A stretch of 64,000 nucleotides of DNA, taken from Belnapia rosea. Its GTDB lineage: Bacteria > Pseudomonadota > Alphaproteobacteria > Acetobacterales > Acetobacteraceae. The stretch spans positions 248,001 to 312,000 of the forward strand of contig NZ_FMZX01000001.1 of assembly GCF_900101615.1 (NCBI RefSeq), read 5' to 3'. Position numbers and translations under genes: made by a program. Shown here piece by piece: positions 25,281-33,451 of this stretch; within the stretch, counting starts at the first letter, position 1; the number at the start of each line of letters is the position of its first letter. The notes under the pieces are model-generated. The model ran no database searches, was not told the DNA's origin, and saw nothing but the letters and a program-made list of their open reading frames with translations.

Positions 25281-26197
25281 TGGCCTTCCGCCATGACCTG
25301 CGGCGGGGCGCCCTCTGCATGCTCGCCGCGCATGCCCTCTTCACCCTGATGAACGTGCTGGTGAAGGAGCTCGGCGGGCGCATCCCCGTCGCCGAGCTGA
25401 TGGTCTTCCGCAGCGTCTTCGCCCTGCCGGTCCTGTTCCTGATCCTGATGCGCTCGGGCCTCGGCCTCGGCTCGCTCCGCACCCGGCGCTTCGGCGGCCA
25501 TGTGATGCGGGCGGGCAGCGGCATCGCGGCGCAGTCCTGCGGCTTCTTCGCCCTGACCCTGCTGCCGCTCGCCGAGCAGACGGCGCTTGGCTACACCCAG
25601 CCGCTCTTCGTCACCATGCTGGCCATCCCCTTCCTCGGCGAGCGGGTCGGCCTCCATCGCTGGTCGGCGGTGGTGATCGGCTTCTGCGGCGTGCTGGTGA
25701 TCGCGGCCGGGCAGGGGGCGCTCGGCGGCATGACGGGCGCACCGGTGATGGGCGTGGCGACGGCGGTGGCGCAGGGGATGTTCTCGGCGCTGACCACCCT
25801 GCTGGTCCGCCAGCTCTCCGCGACCGAGAGCTCGACCGCCATCACCCTCTGGCAATCCCTGCTGATGGGCAGCTTCGCCCTGGCGCTGCTGCCCTTCTAC
25901 TGGGTGGCGCCGACGCCGCTGGAACTCGGCCTGCTGGTGCTGATGGGGCTCATCGGCGGCGCGGCGCAGTGGCTGCTGACCGAGGCCTGGGCCAGCGCGC
26001 AGGTCTCGGCGCTGGCGCCCTACTCCTACTCGGCGCTGCTCTGGTCGATGCTCTTCGGCTTCATCGCCTTCGGCGACCTGCCCGGCCCGGCCATGCTGGC
26101 GGGCAGCGTGTTGATCGTCGCCGCCGGCTTGTACATCCTGCACCGGGAGCTGGTCCGCCGTCGGGCGAAGGCCGGCCCGGAGGAAGTACGCCCATGA
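25280..26197 (+). CDS. DMT-superfamily (EamA) transporter, tandem paralogue
   Basis: A 305-residue, ten-helix protein of the same family as its upstream neighbour: FRSVFALPVLFLILMRS, YTQPLFVTMLAIPFLGERVGL, LAPYSYSALLWSMLFGFIAF and a final helix ending LYILHRELVRRR, against LYNVHRERVRR in the first copy. The pair is a tandem duplication that has diverged. Adjacent DMT genes may act as a heterodimer. The next gene (MBL) overlaps its stop by 4 bases. Confidence 0.88.
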   Translation: MAFRHDLRRGALCMLAAHALFTLMNVLVKELGGRIPVAELMVFRSVFALPVLFLILMRSGLGLGSLRTRRFGGHVMRAGSGIAAQSCGFFALTLLPLAEQTALGYTQPLFVTMLAIPFLGERVGLHRWSAVVIGFCGVLVIAAGQGALGGMTGAPVMGVATAVAQGMFSALTTLLVRQLSATESSTAITLWQSLLMGSFALALLPFYWVAPTPLELGLLVLMGLIGGAAQWLLTEAWASAQVSALAPYSYSALLWSMLFGFIAFGDLPGPAMLAGSVLIVAAGLYILHRELVRRRAKAGPEEVRP

Positions 26198-27066
26198 GCA
26201 TCCCTTTCCTGAAGCAGGACGGCCTGGCGCATGGCGCCGTGGAGCGCATCGCGCCGGGGGTGCGCCGCCTGGTCTGCAACAACCCCTCCGCCTTCACCTT
26301 CCGCGGCACCAACACCTACCTCATCGGCGAGGGCGAGGTGGCGGTGCTCGACCCTGGGCCGGAGAACGAGGCGCATCTCGCCGCCATCCTGCGGGCCACC
26401 GAGGGCGAGCGCGTCACCCGCGTGTTGGTCAGCCATACCCATTCCGACCACTCGCCCGGCGCGCGGCCCCTGGTCGCGGCGACCGGGGCGATGACCTATG
26501 GCTTCGGCCCGCATGTGACGCCGCGCGAGGCGGGCGGCGAGGGGGGCGACCACCAATTCCACCCGGATGTGCGCCTGGCCGAGGACGAGGTGCTGGAGGG
26601 CGAGGGCTGGCGGCTGCGCGCGCTGCACACGCCCGGCCACTGCGCCAACCATCTCTGCTTCGCCCTCGAAGGCACCGGCATCCTGTTCAGCGCCGACCAT
26701 GTGATGAGCTGGTCCACCAGCGTGGTCAGCCCGCCCGATGGCGACATGGCCGACTACATGCGCCACCTGCGGCGCCTGATGGCACGCGACGACCGCATGC
26801 TGCTGCCCGGCCACGGCCCGCCGCTGACCGAGCCGAAGCCCTTCCTCGCCGCCCTGGCCGACCACCGGGAGGAGCGGGAGGCGAAGGTGCTGGCGGCGCT
26901 GCGCGCGGCAGGGCGTGCCCGGCCGGCCGATCTGGTCCCGCCGGTCTATGGCCCGCTCGATGCGCGTCTCGTCGGTCCCGCGGGGCGGAGCCTGCTGAGC
27001 CACCTCATCAAGCTGGAAGGCGAGGGGCTGGCCCGGCGCGAGGGCGAGGCTTGGGAAGCCCCGTAA
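26194..27066 (+). CDS. Metallo-beta-lactamase-fold hydrolase, LACTB2-like
   Basis: A 290-residue protein. The zinc motif is intact as HTHSDHSPG (HxHxDH), with TPGHCANH (second His), SADHVMSW (Asp) and GHGPPL (last His). The C-terminal 70 residues form a winged-helix-like extension (LVGPAGRSLLSHLIKLEGEGLARR) that marks the LACTB2/YflN-type group, which includes RNA endonucleases and thioesterase-like hydrolases. The ATG overlaps the DMT stop by 4 bases. Substrate unknown; no signal peptide. Confidence 0.88.
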   Translation: MSIPFLKQDGLAHGAVERIAPGVRRLVCNNPSAFTFRGTNTYLIGEGEVAVLDPGPENEAHLAAILRATEGERVTRVLVSHTHSDHSPGARPLVAATGAMTYGFGPHVTPREAGGEGGDHQFHPDVRLAEDEVLEGEGWRLRALHTPGHCANHLCFALEGTGILFSADHVMSWSTSVVSPPDGDMADYMRHLRRLMARDDRMLLPGHGPPLTEPKPFLAALADHREEREAKVLAALRAAGRARPADLVPPVYGPLDARLVGPAGRSLLSHLIKLEGEGLARREGEAWEAP

Positions 27067-27161
27067 ATGTGAAGGTTTTGCGCCAGATTTCCTGCGGCTT
27101 CGAGACGATTCTGTGGCAGTTCTGATTACACTGTAACGCCACGCACTGGATCGTGCCGACC

Positions 27162-27941
27162 ATGCTTGAGCAGTTGGACTTATGGGTGACGCGCAGCGTC
27201 AATGAATTCGCCGGTCACTCGGCCTTCTTCGATAAGCTTATAACGCAGATATTCTTCTACCATACCGTCAAGGCGCTGCCGATTGTCGCGGTGTTCTTCT
27301 CGCTCTGGTTGAGTTCCTGGCGTGGCGAGGCGGGAAAGCGGCTGTTCCTCCAGGGGACCATCGGCGCCTTTACCGCCATGGTGATATCGCGGCTGATCCA
27401 GAACAACGCGCCGAACAAGCCCCGGCCGATGTATGCGCTCGACGATTTCACCATGCCGATCGACCAGCCGCGCGACGTCTTCCAGGACTGGAGCTCCTTC
27501 CCGAGCGATACCGCCGCCGTCGTCTTCGCGCTGTCCTTCGCCGTCTGGCGGGCGGACCGGCGGGTGGGGCTCGCCTGCTTCGCCTGGTCGGTGGTGATCG
27601 TCTGCTTCCCGCGCCTCTATGGCGGCATCCACTATTTCAGCGACCTGGTCGCGGGCGCCGCGATCGGCATGGCCGCGACTGCCGCGGTGATCCATTGGCG
27701 TGGCCTGTCGGACCTCGTGCATCGCCTGGCCACGGGGCTCGAGCGCCGGCACCGGCTGGCCTTCGGCATCGCCATGCTGATGCTCGCCTTCCAATTCGCC
27801 ACCATGTTCGAGGAGGCGCGGATCATCGGCCGCCGCGCGCACCAGGCGATGACGATGGCGATGGGCGTGGAGGCCAAACCTGCCTCGCCCGCGCTGGTCG
27901 CCGCCGGCGAGGGGACCGAGGCTCTGCCACCCACGCGCTGA
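27162..27941 (+). CDS. PAP2-family membrane protein with altered catalytic motifs
   Basis: A 259-residue membrane protein with 5-6 helices and the undecaprenyl-pyrophosphate-phosphatase-like layout. Motif III is complete (RLYGGIHYFSD: Arg151, His157, Asp161). Motif I ends PRPM with Arg88, but its usual Lys seven residues earlier is Asn81. Motif II reads FPSDTAA, with Thr117 in place of the usual His. It may be an atypical phosphatase or a non-enzymatic member. The start is the ATG at 27162; a GTG lies three codons upstream at 27153. It converges with the NUDIX gene 5 bases away. Confidence 0.8.
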   Translation: MLEQLDLWVTRSVNEFAGHSAFFDKLITQIFFYHTVKALPIVAVFFSLWLSSWRGEAGKRLFLQGTIGAFTAMVISRLIQNNAPNKPRPMYALDDFTMPIDQPRDVFQDWSSFPSDTAAVVFALSFAVWRADRRVGLACFAWSVVIVCFPRLYGGIHYFSDLVAGAAIGMAATAAVIHWRGLSDLVHRLATGLERRHRLAFGIAMLMLAFQFATMFEEARIIGRRAHQAMTMAMGVEAKPASPALVAAGEGTEALPPTR

Positions 27942-27946
27942 CGATT

Positions 27947-28624
27947 TCAGCGCTCCGGCGTCCGCTGGTCCATCCCACGGAAGCAGACCAGCTCCCGCGC
28001 CTGCCGCCCGGCCGCATCGAGGGCGAGCCAGGCGCGGAATTCCGCCAGAACCTTGCTGGTGATGCTGGCGATCTTGTGCCGGAAGGCCTCCTCGAAGCCG
28101 AAGAAGCGCAGCTCCTCCAGCTCGCCGCTGCCGCGGAGCGCGCCATGGGCCGCCTCGGCGCGGGCGACCAGGAAGCGTGCATTGAAGCGGCGGAAGCGGT
28201 TGGGCGGCGTCACCGCGCGGCAGAGATAGTCGAGCGCGGCAAGGTCGGGGAGCAGGCGCTGCCCCTCCATCCGTCCGAGGACAAGGCCGGTTTCCTCATG
28301 CAGCTCGCGGGCGGCGGCGATGCCGAGGGCACGGGCGAGCGAGGGTGGCGCCTGGCGTTCCAGGCAGGCACGAGTGAAATCCGGCAGCTCGCCAAGGGCC
28401 GGGGCACGATGATCGGCTCGGTCCACCCGGCCGCCCGGGAAGACCAGCACATTCGGCATGAAGCGGTGCGAGGCATGGCGGAGGCCCATCAGCACCTCCG
28501 GCCCGTCCGGCCCCTCGCGCCAGAGGATCAGGCTGGCGGCATGGCGGGGCGTGACGGAGCGCGTCGCAACGCGCTTTGCCTCCTCCACGCCACCGGGATT
28601 GTCCGCGGTCGGGAGCTCAGTCAA
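27947..28624 (-). CDS. NUDIX hydrolase
   Basis: A 225-residue protein with a NUDIX box ending AAARELHEETGL after a loop longer than usual, and FPGGRVDRAD as the N-terminal Gly-Gly. This resembles the group of large alphaproteobacterial NUDIX proteins near acyl-CoA genes. The first codon in frame is a TTG at 28624 with AGGGGC upstream, overlapping the nitroreductase stop by 8 bases; a GTG at 28588 is the alternative. The two are probably co-translated. Substrate unknown, perhaps a nucleotide or CoA derivative. Confidence 0.82.
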   Translation of the reverse strand: MTELPTADNPGGVEEAKRVATRSVTPRHAASLILWREGPDGPEVLMGLRHASHRFMPNVLVFPGGRVDRADHRAPALGELPDFTRACLERQAPPSLARALGIAAARELHEETGLVLGRMEGQRLLPDLAALDYLCRAVTPPNRFRRFNARFLVARAEAAHGALRGSGELEELRFFGFEEAFRHKIASITSKVLAEFRAWLALDAAGRQARELVCFRGMDQRTPER

Positions 28625-29447
28625 GCGAGAGCCCCTGCAGCTTCAGCCAGGTGCGGAGGCCGAAGCGCTCCGGCACCGAGAGTTGGCGGGCGGCATTCTC
28701 GCTCCAGCCGCAGCCCTCGGGCTTCGGCCCATGGATCTCCGGGTAGCGTGGCCGGGCCGGAGGGCGAGCGGCGTCATAGGCGGGAAGGGCGGCCTCCAGC
28801 CCCTCATCCCCATAGGTCTCGCGGTGGACGACCAGCGCCTGTGGCAGGCGGGGCGAAAGCCAGTTGCGCGCCCCCTCCGGCCAGCCGAGGGTCAGCCCGG
28901 CAACGGGGAAGACGCCGTCCGGCAGGCCGCACATGGGGCCGATCTTCTCGACGTGGTTGCGCACATAGGAGATCGGGCAGGTGCCGAGCCCCGCCGCCTC
29001 CGCCGCCATCACCGTGAAGCCAAGGGCGAGCGCCGCATCCGCCGTGGCATTGAGGAAGGTGTCGACATTGTCGTTCGCATGGGCCCGGCCATGCAGCGCC
29101 GCGACGCGGCGGCCGCGGCGGATGTCGCCGCAGAAGAGCAGGAAGACCGGCGCCCCCTTGATCCAGTCCATGCCACCGATCCAGTCGGCGATGCGGGCGA
29201 TCTTGTCCGGGTTCTGGATCAGGATGATCGAGTATTGCTGCAGGTCCGACTTGCTGGGCGCGGATTGCGCGCCGGCCAGCACGGTCCGCAGCAGCGCCTC
29301 GGGCACCGGATCGGCCGCGTAGCGGCGGGTGACGCGCCGGTCGAGCAGGGCGGCCAGCATGGGGGCCACCTCCTGCGGCGGCTCGAAGGGCAGCGGCGCA
29401 TCGGGCGCGAGGCCGTAGCGGCCACGGATCAGGCTCTCGGGCGTCAC
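28617..29447 (-). CDS. NfsA-like flavin nitroreductase
   Basis: A 276-residue FMN-dependent oxidoreductase. RRVTRRYAADPVPEALL and AGAQSAPSKSDLQQYSII are the FMN-binding N-terminal motifs, and EAAGLGTCPISYVRN with VFPVAGLTLGWPEG is the conserved second half. The GTG at 29447 has AGGAGAGG four bases before it, which decides against the longer frame to 29492. It precedes the NUDIX gene with an 8-base overlap. It is predicted cytoplasmic, likely NAD(P)H-dependent. Confidence 0.88.
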   Translation of the reverse strand: MTPESLIRGRYGLAPDAPLPFEPPQEVAPMLAALLDRRVTRRYAADPVPEALLRTVLAGAQSAPSKSDLQQYSIILIQNPDKIARIADWIGGMDWIKGAPVFLLFCGDIRRGRRVAALHGRAHANDNVDTFLNATADAALALGFTVMAAEAAGLGTCPISYVRNHVEKIGPMCGLPDGVFPVAGLTLGWPEGARNWLSPRLPQALVVHRETYGDEGLEAALPAYDAARPPARPRYPEIHGPKPEGCGWSENAARQLSVPERFGLRTWLKLQGLSLD

Positions 29448-29472
29448 AGCCTCTCCTTCATGGCTGGTGGAA

Positions 29473-29563
29473 CCCCGCCGTGGCTTCGCCACGGAGGGGT
29501 TGCCGAAGCCTGGGGCACGAGCCCCGTTACCGGGGCCCCCGCGACGCCGCGAAGCGGTGTCGT
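29473..29563. repeat. Three successive hairpins between SDR and nitroreductase genes
   Basis: In 91 bp there are three stems: CCGTGGC-ttc-GCCACGG (29478-29494, extended by CCCC/GGGG to 29473-29499), GGGGC-acga-GCCCC (29512-29525), and CGACGCCGC-gaa-GCGGTGTCG (about 29543-29563, one G-T wobble). They fill most of the 123 bp between the SDR stop and the nitroreductase start. They could form a terminator/attenuator array or be a mobile palindromic element. Confidence 0.5.
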
Positions 29564-29570
29564 GGGGAAG

Positions 29571-30482
29571 TCACAGCGGATCCCAGGAGAAGACCTCGCC
29601 CGAGCGCTCCAGCGGCACGAAGAAGCTCCGCAGCGCCGGCAGGGCATGCTCGGCCAGGCTCTCCGGCGTCCAGCCCTCGCCGCTATGGATGCCGCGGATC
29701 GGCCGGTTCTGGCTGAACAGGAACAGCTCGTTCATGCGCGGGGCGAAGATCTGCCCGTTGACCTCCTTGGCCGCGTCGGAGGCCAGGAAGACGGCGAGCG
29801 GGGCGTTCTTCTCCGGGCCCATGCGCATGATCTTCTCGACCCGCGCCTTCTGCTCCGGCGTCTCCGCCGGGATGGAGCTGGTCATGCGGCTCCAGGCGAA
29901 GGGGGCGAGGCAGTTGGAGCGCACGTTGTAGCGCTTCATGTCGAGCGCGATCGACTTCGACAGCGCCACGATGCCGAGCTTCGCCGCCGAGTAGTTCGCC
30001 TGGCCGAAATTGCCGATCAGGCCGGAGGTCGAGGTGATGTGGACGAAGGCGCCGCTCTCCTGCTTGCGGAAATGCGTCGCCGCATGGCGCGACATGTAGA
30101 AGGAGCCGTTGAGATGGACGTCGATGACCGCGTTCCACTCCTCCGCCGACATGCGGTGGAAGATCTGGTCGCGCAGGATGCCCGCATTGTTCACGACGAT
30201 GTCGATGCGGCCGAAATGGTCCATCGCCGACTGGACGATCTTCCCGGCGCTCTCCCAGGAGGCGACGCTGTCGGTGTTGATCTCGGCCTGGCCGCCGCGC
30301 TGCTCGATGATCGCCTTGGTCTGCTGGGCCGGGGTGGCCGAGAGGCCCTCGCCGGTCAGGCTGGCGCCGATATCGTTGATGATGACCTTGGCGCCGGCCT
30401 GCGCCATGTGCAGCGCGATCTCCCGCCCAACGCCGCCGCCCGATCCGGTGACGACCGCGACCTTACCGTCCAGCATGCCCAT
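29571..30482 (-). CDS. SDR-family oxidoreductase, (3R)-hydroxyacyl-CoA dehydrogenase-like
   Basis: A 303-residue NAD(P)-dependent enzyme. TGSGGGVGR is the dinucleotide site, NNAGI follows, and the catalytic Ser-Tyr-Lys is HITSTSG plus YSAAK. The inserts (GEGLSATPAQQTKAIIEQRGG) match the peroxisomal multifunctional enzyme 2 type SDRs that act on hydroxyacyl-CoA. It stands in a same-strand run with a P450 and an alpha/beta hydrolase upstream, which suggests degradation of a lipid or terpenoid-like substrate, an inference. Confidence 0.88.
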   Translation of the reverse strand: MGMLDGKVAVVTGSGGGVGREIALHMAQAGAKVIINDIGASLTGEGLSATPAQQTKAIIEQRGGQAEINTDSVASWESAGKIVQSAMDHFGRIDIVVNNAGILRDQIFHRMSAEEWNAVIDVHLNGSFYMSRHAATHFRKQESGAFVHITSTSGLIGNFGQANYSAAKLGIVALSKSIALDMKRYNVRSNCLAPFAWSRMTSSIPAETPEQKARVEKIMRMGPEKNAPLAVFLASDAAKEVNGQIFAPRMNELFLFSQNRPIRGIHSGEGWTPESLAEHALPALRSFFVPLERSGEVFSWDPL

Positions 30483-30563
30483 ATGGCGTTTCCTCTCCCA
30501 AGAGCAGGCTCCGGCCGGGACAACACGCCCCGCCGAGCCATCTGCTCGCCTCGATCACAAGCC

Positions 30564-30603
30564 AGCCTGACCGCCGGGCACCGGAGCGACCGGCGGTCAG
30601 GCT
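30564..30603 (-). terminator. 14-bp perfect stem after the cytochrome P450 gene
   Basis: AGCCTGACCGCCGG (30564-30577) pairs exactly with CCGGCGGTCAGGCT (30590-30603) around a 12-base loop. It lies 66-105 bases past the P450 stop and about 80 bases before the SDR start on the minus strand, so it probably separates the two transcripts. There is no U-tract. On the other strand it would serve no gene. Confidence 0.55.
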
Positions 30604-30668
30604 AGCTGGCTAACTATTTCTAGACCCCGCCGGGGGCGGCGTGAAGCCTGGGGGGTGCCGATCCGGGC

Positions 30669-31904
30669 TCAGCGGGGGATGCGTACCGGCAAGCTGGCGA
30701 TGCCATGGATGAAATTCGAATAGATCCGCCGTGGCGGGCCCAGCACCTCGATCGCCGGGAAGCGGGCCAGGATCTCCTCCCAGAGAATCCGCAGCTGCAG
30801 CTCGGCCAGCCGGTTGCCGACGCAACGATGCACGCCGAAGCCGAAGGAGAGGTGCTGGCGGGCGCGCGGGCGGTCGATGAGGAAGCGGTCCGGCTCCTCG
30901 ATCGCCGTCTCGTCCCGATTGCCGGAGACGTACCACATCGCAACCTTGTCGCCGGCGCGGATGGTGCGGCCGCCGAGCTCGATATCGCGGGTCGCGGTCC
31001 GCCGCATATGGATCACCGGCGTCACCCAGCGGATGATCTCGGAGACCATGCCGGGGATGAGGGCCGGGTTGTCGCGGAGCTTGCGGAACTCGCCCGGGTT
31101 CTGGTGCAGGGCGAGCAGGCCGCCGGTCATGGAATTCCGGGTGGTGTCGTTGCCGCCGACGATCAGCAGGGCGAGGTTGCCCATGAATTCACGGAGCGGC
31201 ATGTCCCGCGTCGCCGGGCCATGGGCGAGCATGGAGAGCAGGTCGAAGCCGGGCGGGCCATCCCGGCGGGCCTTGAACAGGGCGCCCATGGTCTCGGCCA
31301 TCACCTTCAGCTCGGCGAAGCGGGCCTCCTCCGTGGGCACCAGCGGGTCGGGGGCGGTGATGTCGCAGATCGCCACATCGGACCAGTAGGTGAGCCTGTG
31401 GCGCTCCTCGAAGGGGAAGTCGAAGAGCGTCGCCAGCATCATGGTGGTGAGCTCGATCGAGACGCGCTCGACCCAGTCGAATTCCTCGCCCCGTGGCAGC
31501 CCGTCCAGCACGCGGCAGGTCCGCTCCCGGATCAGCACCTCCATATTGGCCAGGTTGCCGGGGCCGACTATGGGCTGGACCACCTTGCGCTGCTCGTCAT
31601 GGCGCGGCGGGTCCATCCGGATGAAGCTCGGCCGGGACAGCTCCTTCGGCTGGTCGACCAGCTGGATGCCGCCGGCCTCCGAGGAGAAGGCGGCGTGGTT
31701 CACCTCCGCCGCCATGATGTCCTTGTAGCGGGTGATGGACCAATAGGGGCCGAAGCGGCTCTCCGGGCAGTAATGCACCGGCTCCTCCCGGCGCAGCCGG
31801 GCGAAGAGGGGCCCCCAGGCCTCGTTCTGGTAGAGGGCAGGGTCGCTCGGGTCGAGGCGCGCGAGCGGCGTCCCGGCCGAAGGGTCACGGGTGATGACGT
31901 TCAT
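30669..31904 (-). CDS. Cytochrome P450
   Basis: A 411-residue soluble, bacterial class I P450. The I-helix oxygen motif is VGGNDTTRN, the K-helix is EIIRWVTPVIHMRRTA (ExxR), and the heme loop is FGFGVHRCVGNRLAELQ with the Cys ligand. The early part has RFGPYWSITRYKDIM and SFIRMDPPRHDEQRK. No ferredoxin or ferredoxin reductase is adjacent, so electrons must come from elsewhere. It is followed by the SDR and preceded by an alpha/beta hydrolase, a likely catabolic set with unknown substrate. Confidence 0.95.
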   Translation of the reverse strand: MNVITRDPSAGTPLARLDPSDPALYQNEAWGPLFARLRREEPVHYCPESRFGPYWSITRYKDIMAAEVNHAAFSSEAGGIQLVDQPKELSRPSFIRMDPPRHDEQRKVVQPIVGPGNLANMEVLIRERTCRVLDGLPRGEEFDWVERVSIELTTMMLATLFDFPFEERHRLTYWSDVAICDITAPDPLVPTEEARFAELKVMAETMGALFKARRDGPPGFDLLSMLAHGPATRDMPLREFMGNLALLIVGGNDTTRNSMTGGLLALHQNPGEFRKLRDNPALIPGMVSEIIRWVTPVIHMRRTATRDIELGGRTIRAGDKVAMWYVSGNRDETAIEEPDRFLIDRPRARQHLSFGFGVHRCVGNRLAELQLRILWEEILARFPAIEVLGPPRRIYSNFIHGIASLPVRIPR

Positions 31905-31978
31905 GCTGGCCTCCCTGCCCTGGGCTGTTCGCCCTTGGCGGGGAGCCTAGCGCAAGCCGGCTGCCCGGCGACGGGAAT

Positions 31979-32869
31979 TCAGGCCTTCGCCCCGCCCGCG
32001 ATGATGCCGCCGGCCAGCGTCGCCGGGTTGCGCTCCCACCAGCGGCCGGCATCGACCCAGGTGATGAAGTCGAGCACGGCGCGGTTGAAGGCGTCCGGGT
32101 CCTCGATATTCATGGTGTGGCCGCAGCGGGGCAGGACCATCAGGGCGCTGGTGGAGATGCAGCGCTTGAGGAAGAGGCCGGGCTCCAGCGTCGGGTCGTC
32201 CTCGTCGCCGCAGAGGATGAAGGTGGGGACCTTCATCCGGCGGAATTCGGCCTCGAGTTCGAACAGGCTCGGGCGCTCGCGCTGCACGCCCCGCATGGTC
32301 AGCACCGAGCCGTCGGTGTCGTGCTCGGCGAGCTGGGAGACGAACTCCGCATAGCCGCGCGGGTCCTTCTCCTCGAAGACCAGGCGCGTCGGGCCGCTGC
32401 CATAGGTTTTCGCCATCTTCCACATCCCCTCCTCGGCGATGCGGTCGGCGGTGCCGTCCACCTCGGCGCGGAATTGGTCGCGCTTGCCCGGTGCGGCGCC
32501 GTAGCCGACGCCGGCCGCCGTCAGGCTGCGGGCGAGCTGCGGGTAGCGCAGGCCGAGATGGAGCGTGGCGAAGGCCCCCATGGAGAGGCCGACCACATGC
32601 GCCGGGGCGAGGCCGAGCGCCCCGATGACCTGGGCGATGTCGTCCGTGGCGCGGTCCTGCGAGTAGGCCCCCGCCTCATGCGGCACGGCGGAGGGCGGGT
32701 AGCCCCGGGCGTTGAAGGCGATGCAGCGGTAGCGGCGGGCGAAGAAGCGCAGCTGCGGCTCCCAGCTGCGGGCATCGCCGGCGAATTCATGGACGAAGAC
32801 CAGCGGCGTGCCGCTGCCCGCCTCCTCATAGTGCAGCTCAACCCCGTCATCGGTGGTGATGGTCGGCAT
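31979..32869 (-). CDS. Alpha/beta hydrolase
   Basis: A 296-residue hydrolase. The nucleophile elbow is GLSMGAF (Ser at about 97), the acid is in FILCGDEDDPTLEPG, and the His is in LPRCGHTMNIEDP, in the usual order. HEFAGDARSWEPQL gives the oxyanion HG-like segment (HE). It resembles 3-oxoadipate enol-lactonase or haloperoxidase-like enzymes, but the substrate is unclear. It lies 74 bp upstream of the P450 on the same strand and diverges from the SUF regulator. Confidence 0.87.
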   Translation of the reverse strand: MPTITTDDGVELHYEEAGSGTPLVFVHEFAGDARSWEPQLRFFARRYRCIAFNARGYPPSAVPHEAGAYSQDRATDDIAQVIGALGLAPAHVVGLSMGAFATLHLGLRYPQLARSLTAAGVGYGAAPGKRDQFRAEVDGTADRIAEEGMWKMAKTYGSGPTRLVFEEKDPRGYAEFVSQLAEHDTDGSVLTMRGVQRERPSLFELEAEFRRMKVPTFILCGDEDDPTLEPGLFLKRCISTSALMVLPRCGHTMNIEDPDAFNRAVLDFITWVDAGRWWERNPATLAGGIIAGGAKA

Positions 32870-32931
32870 CGGTGGCTCCCCGTGGCGGGCGGCAGGGTAG
32901 GCACGGCCAGGGGATTCGGGCGAGGGGGGGC

Positions 32932-32960
32932 TTCAAAGAGGACCCATACGGTCCTATTTA
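32932..32960 (+). promoter_or_regulatory. SUF operon promoter with palindromic operator in the spacer
   Basis: TTCAAA (32932-32937) and TATTTA (32955-32960) are 17 bases apart. The spacer holds a perfect inverted repeat AGGACC-catac-GGTCCT (32939-32955). A dimeric Rrf2-family repressor bound there would block RNA polymerase. The regulator gene starts 21 bases after the -10. The operator role is inferred from position and symmetry. Confidence 0.6.
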
Positions 32961-32980
32961 GACGGCATGAGGGATGCGCC

Positions 32981-33442
32981 GTGTTGAGGCTTTCGAAACT
33001 GACCGACTATGCCGTGGTCGTCATGGCCCGCCTCGCGCGGGACGGCGCCCTGCCGCATGGTCAGGTGCAGACCGCACCGGGCCTCGCCCTGGCGACCGGC
33101 ATCGCCGAGCCGACCGTCGCCAAGGTGCTCAAGATACTGGGCCAAGCCGGCCTTGTGGAGGGGCTTCGTGGCGCCCGCGGCGGCTACCGGCTGACCCGGC
33201 CGCTCGCCGCGGTGCCGCTCTCCGAGGTGATCGTCGCCATAGACGGCCCGATCGCCTTGACCGCCTGTGTGGATGGCGGCCAGGGGCAGTGCGAGGCGCA
33301 GGGCATCTGCGCCGTGCGCGGCCGCTGGGACCCGGTCAACGACGCCATCCGCCGGGCCTTGTCCGATATCACCCTCGCTGACCTGGCCGGCCCCACACGC
33401 TGCGCCCCCGCGACCCATTTCGCTCAGCTCGTCGCCGAGTAG
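32981..33442 (+). CDS. Rrf2-family SUF operon regulator (IscR/SufR-like)
   Basis: A 153-residue winged-helix regulator. LRLSKLTDYAVVVMARLARD and ATGIAEPTVAKVLKILGQAGLVEGLRGARGGYRLTR form the DNA-binding domain. Three cysteines in ACVDGGQGQCEAQGICAVRG (spacing C-x7-C-x5-C) are the probable [2Fe-2S] or [4Fe-4S] ligands that sense cluster status. The start is a GTG at 32981. It is the first gene of the suf operon, with sufB 9 bases after its stop and a palindrome between its own promoter elements, so negative feedback by Fe-S status is expected. Confidence 0.92.
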   Translation: MLRLSKLTDYAVVVMARLARDGALPHGQVQTAPGLALATGIAEPTVAKVLKILGQAGLVEGLRGARGGYRLTRPLAAVPLSEVIVAIDGPIALTACVDGGQGQCEAQGICAVRGRWDPVNDAIRRALSDITLADLAGPTRCAPATHFAQLVAE

Positions 33443-33451
33443 GAACCCACC

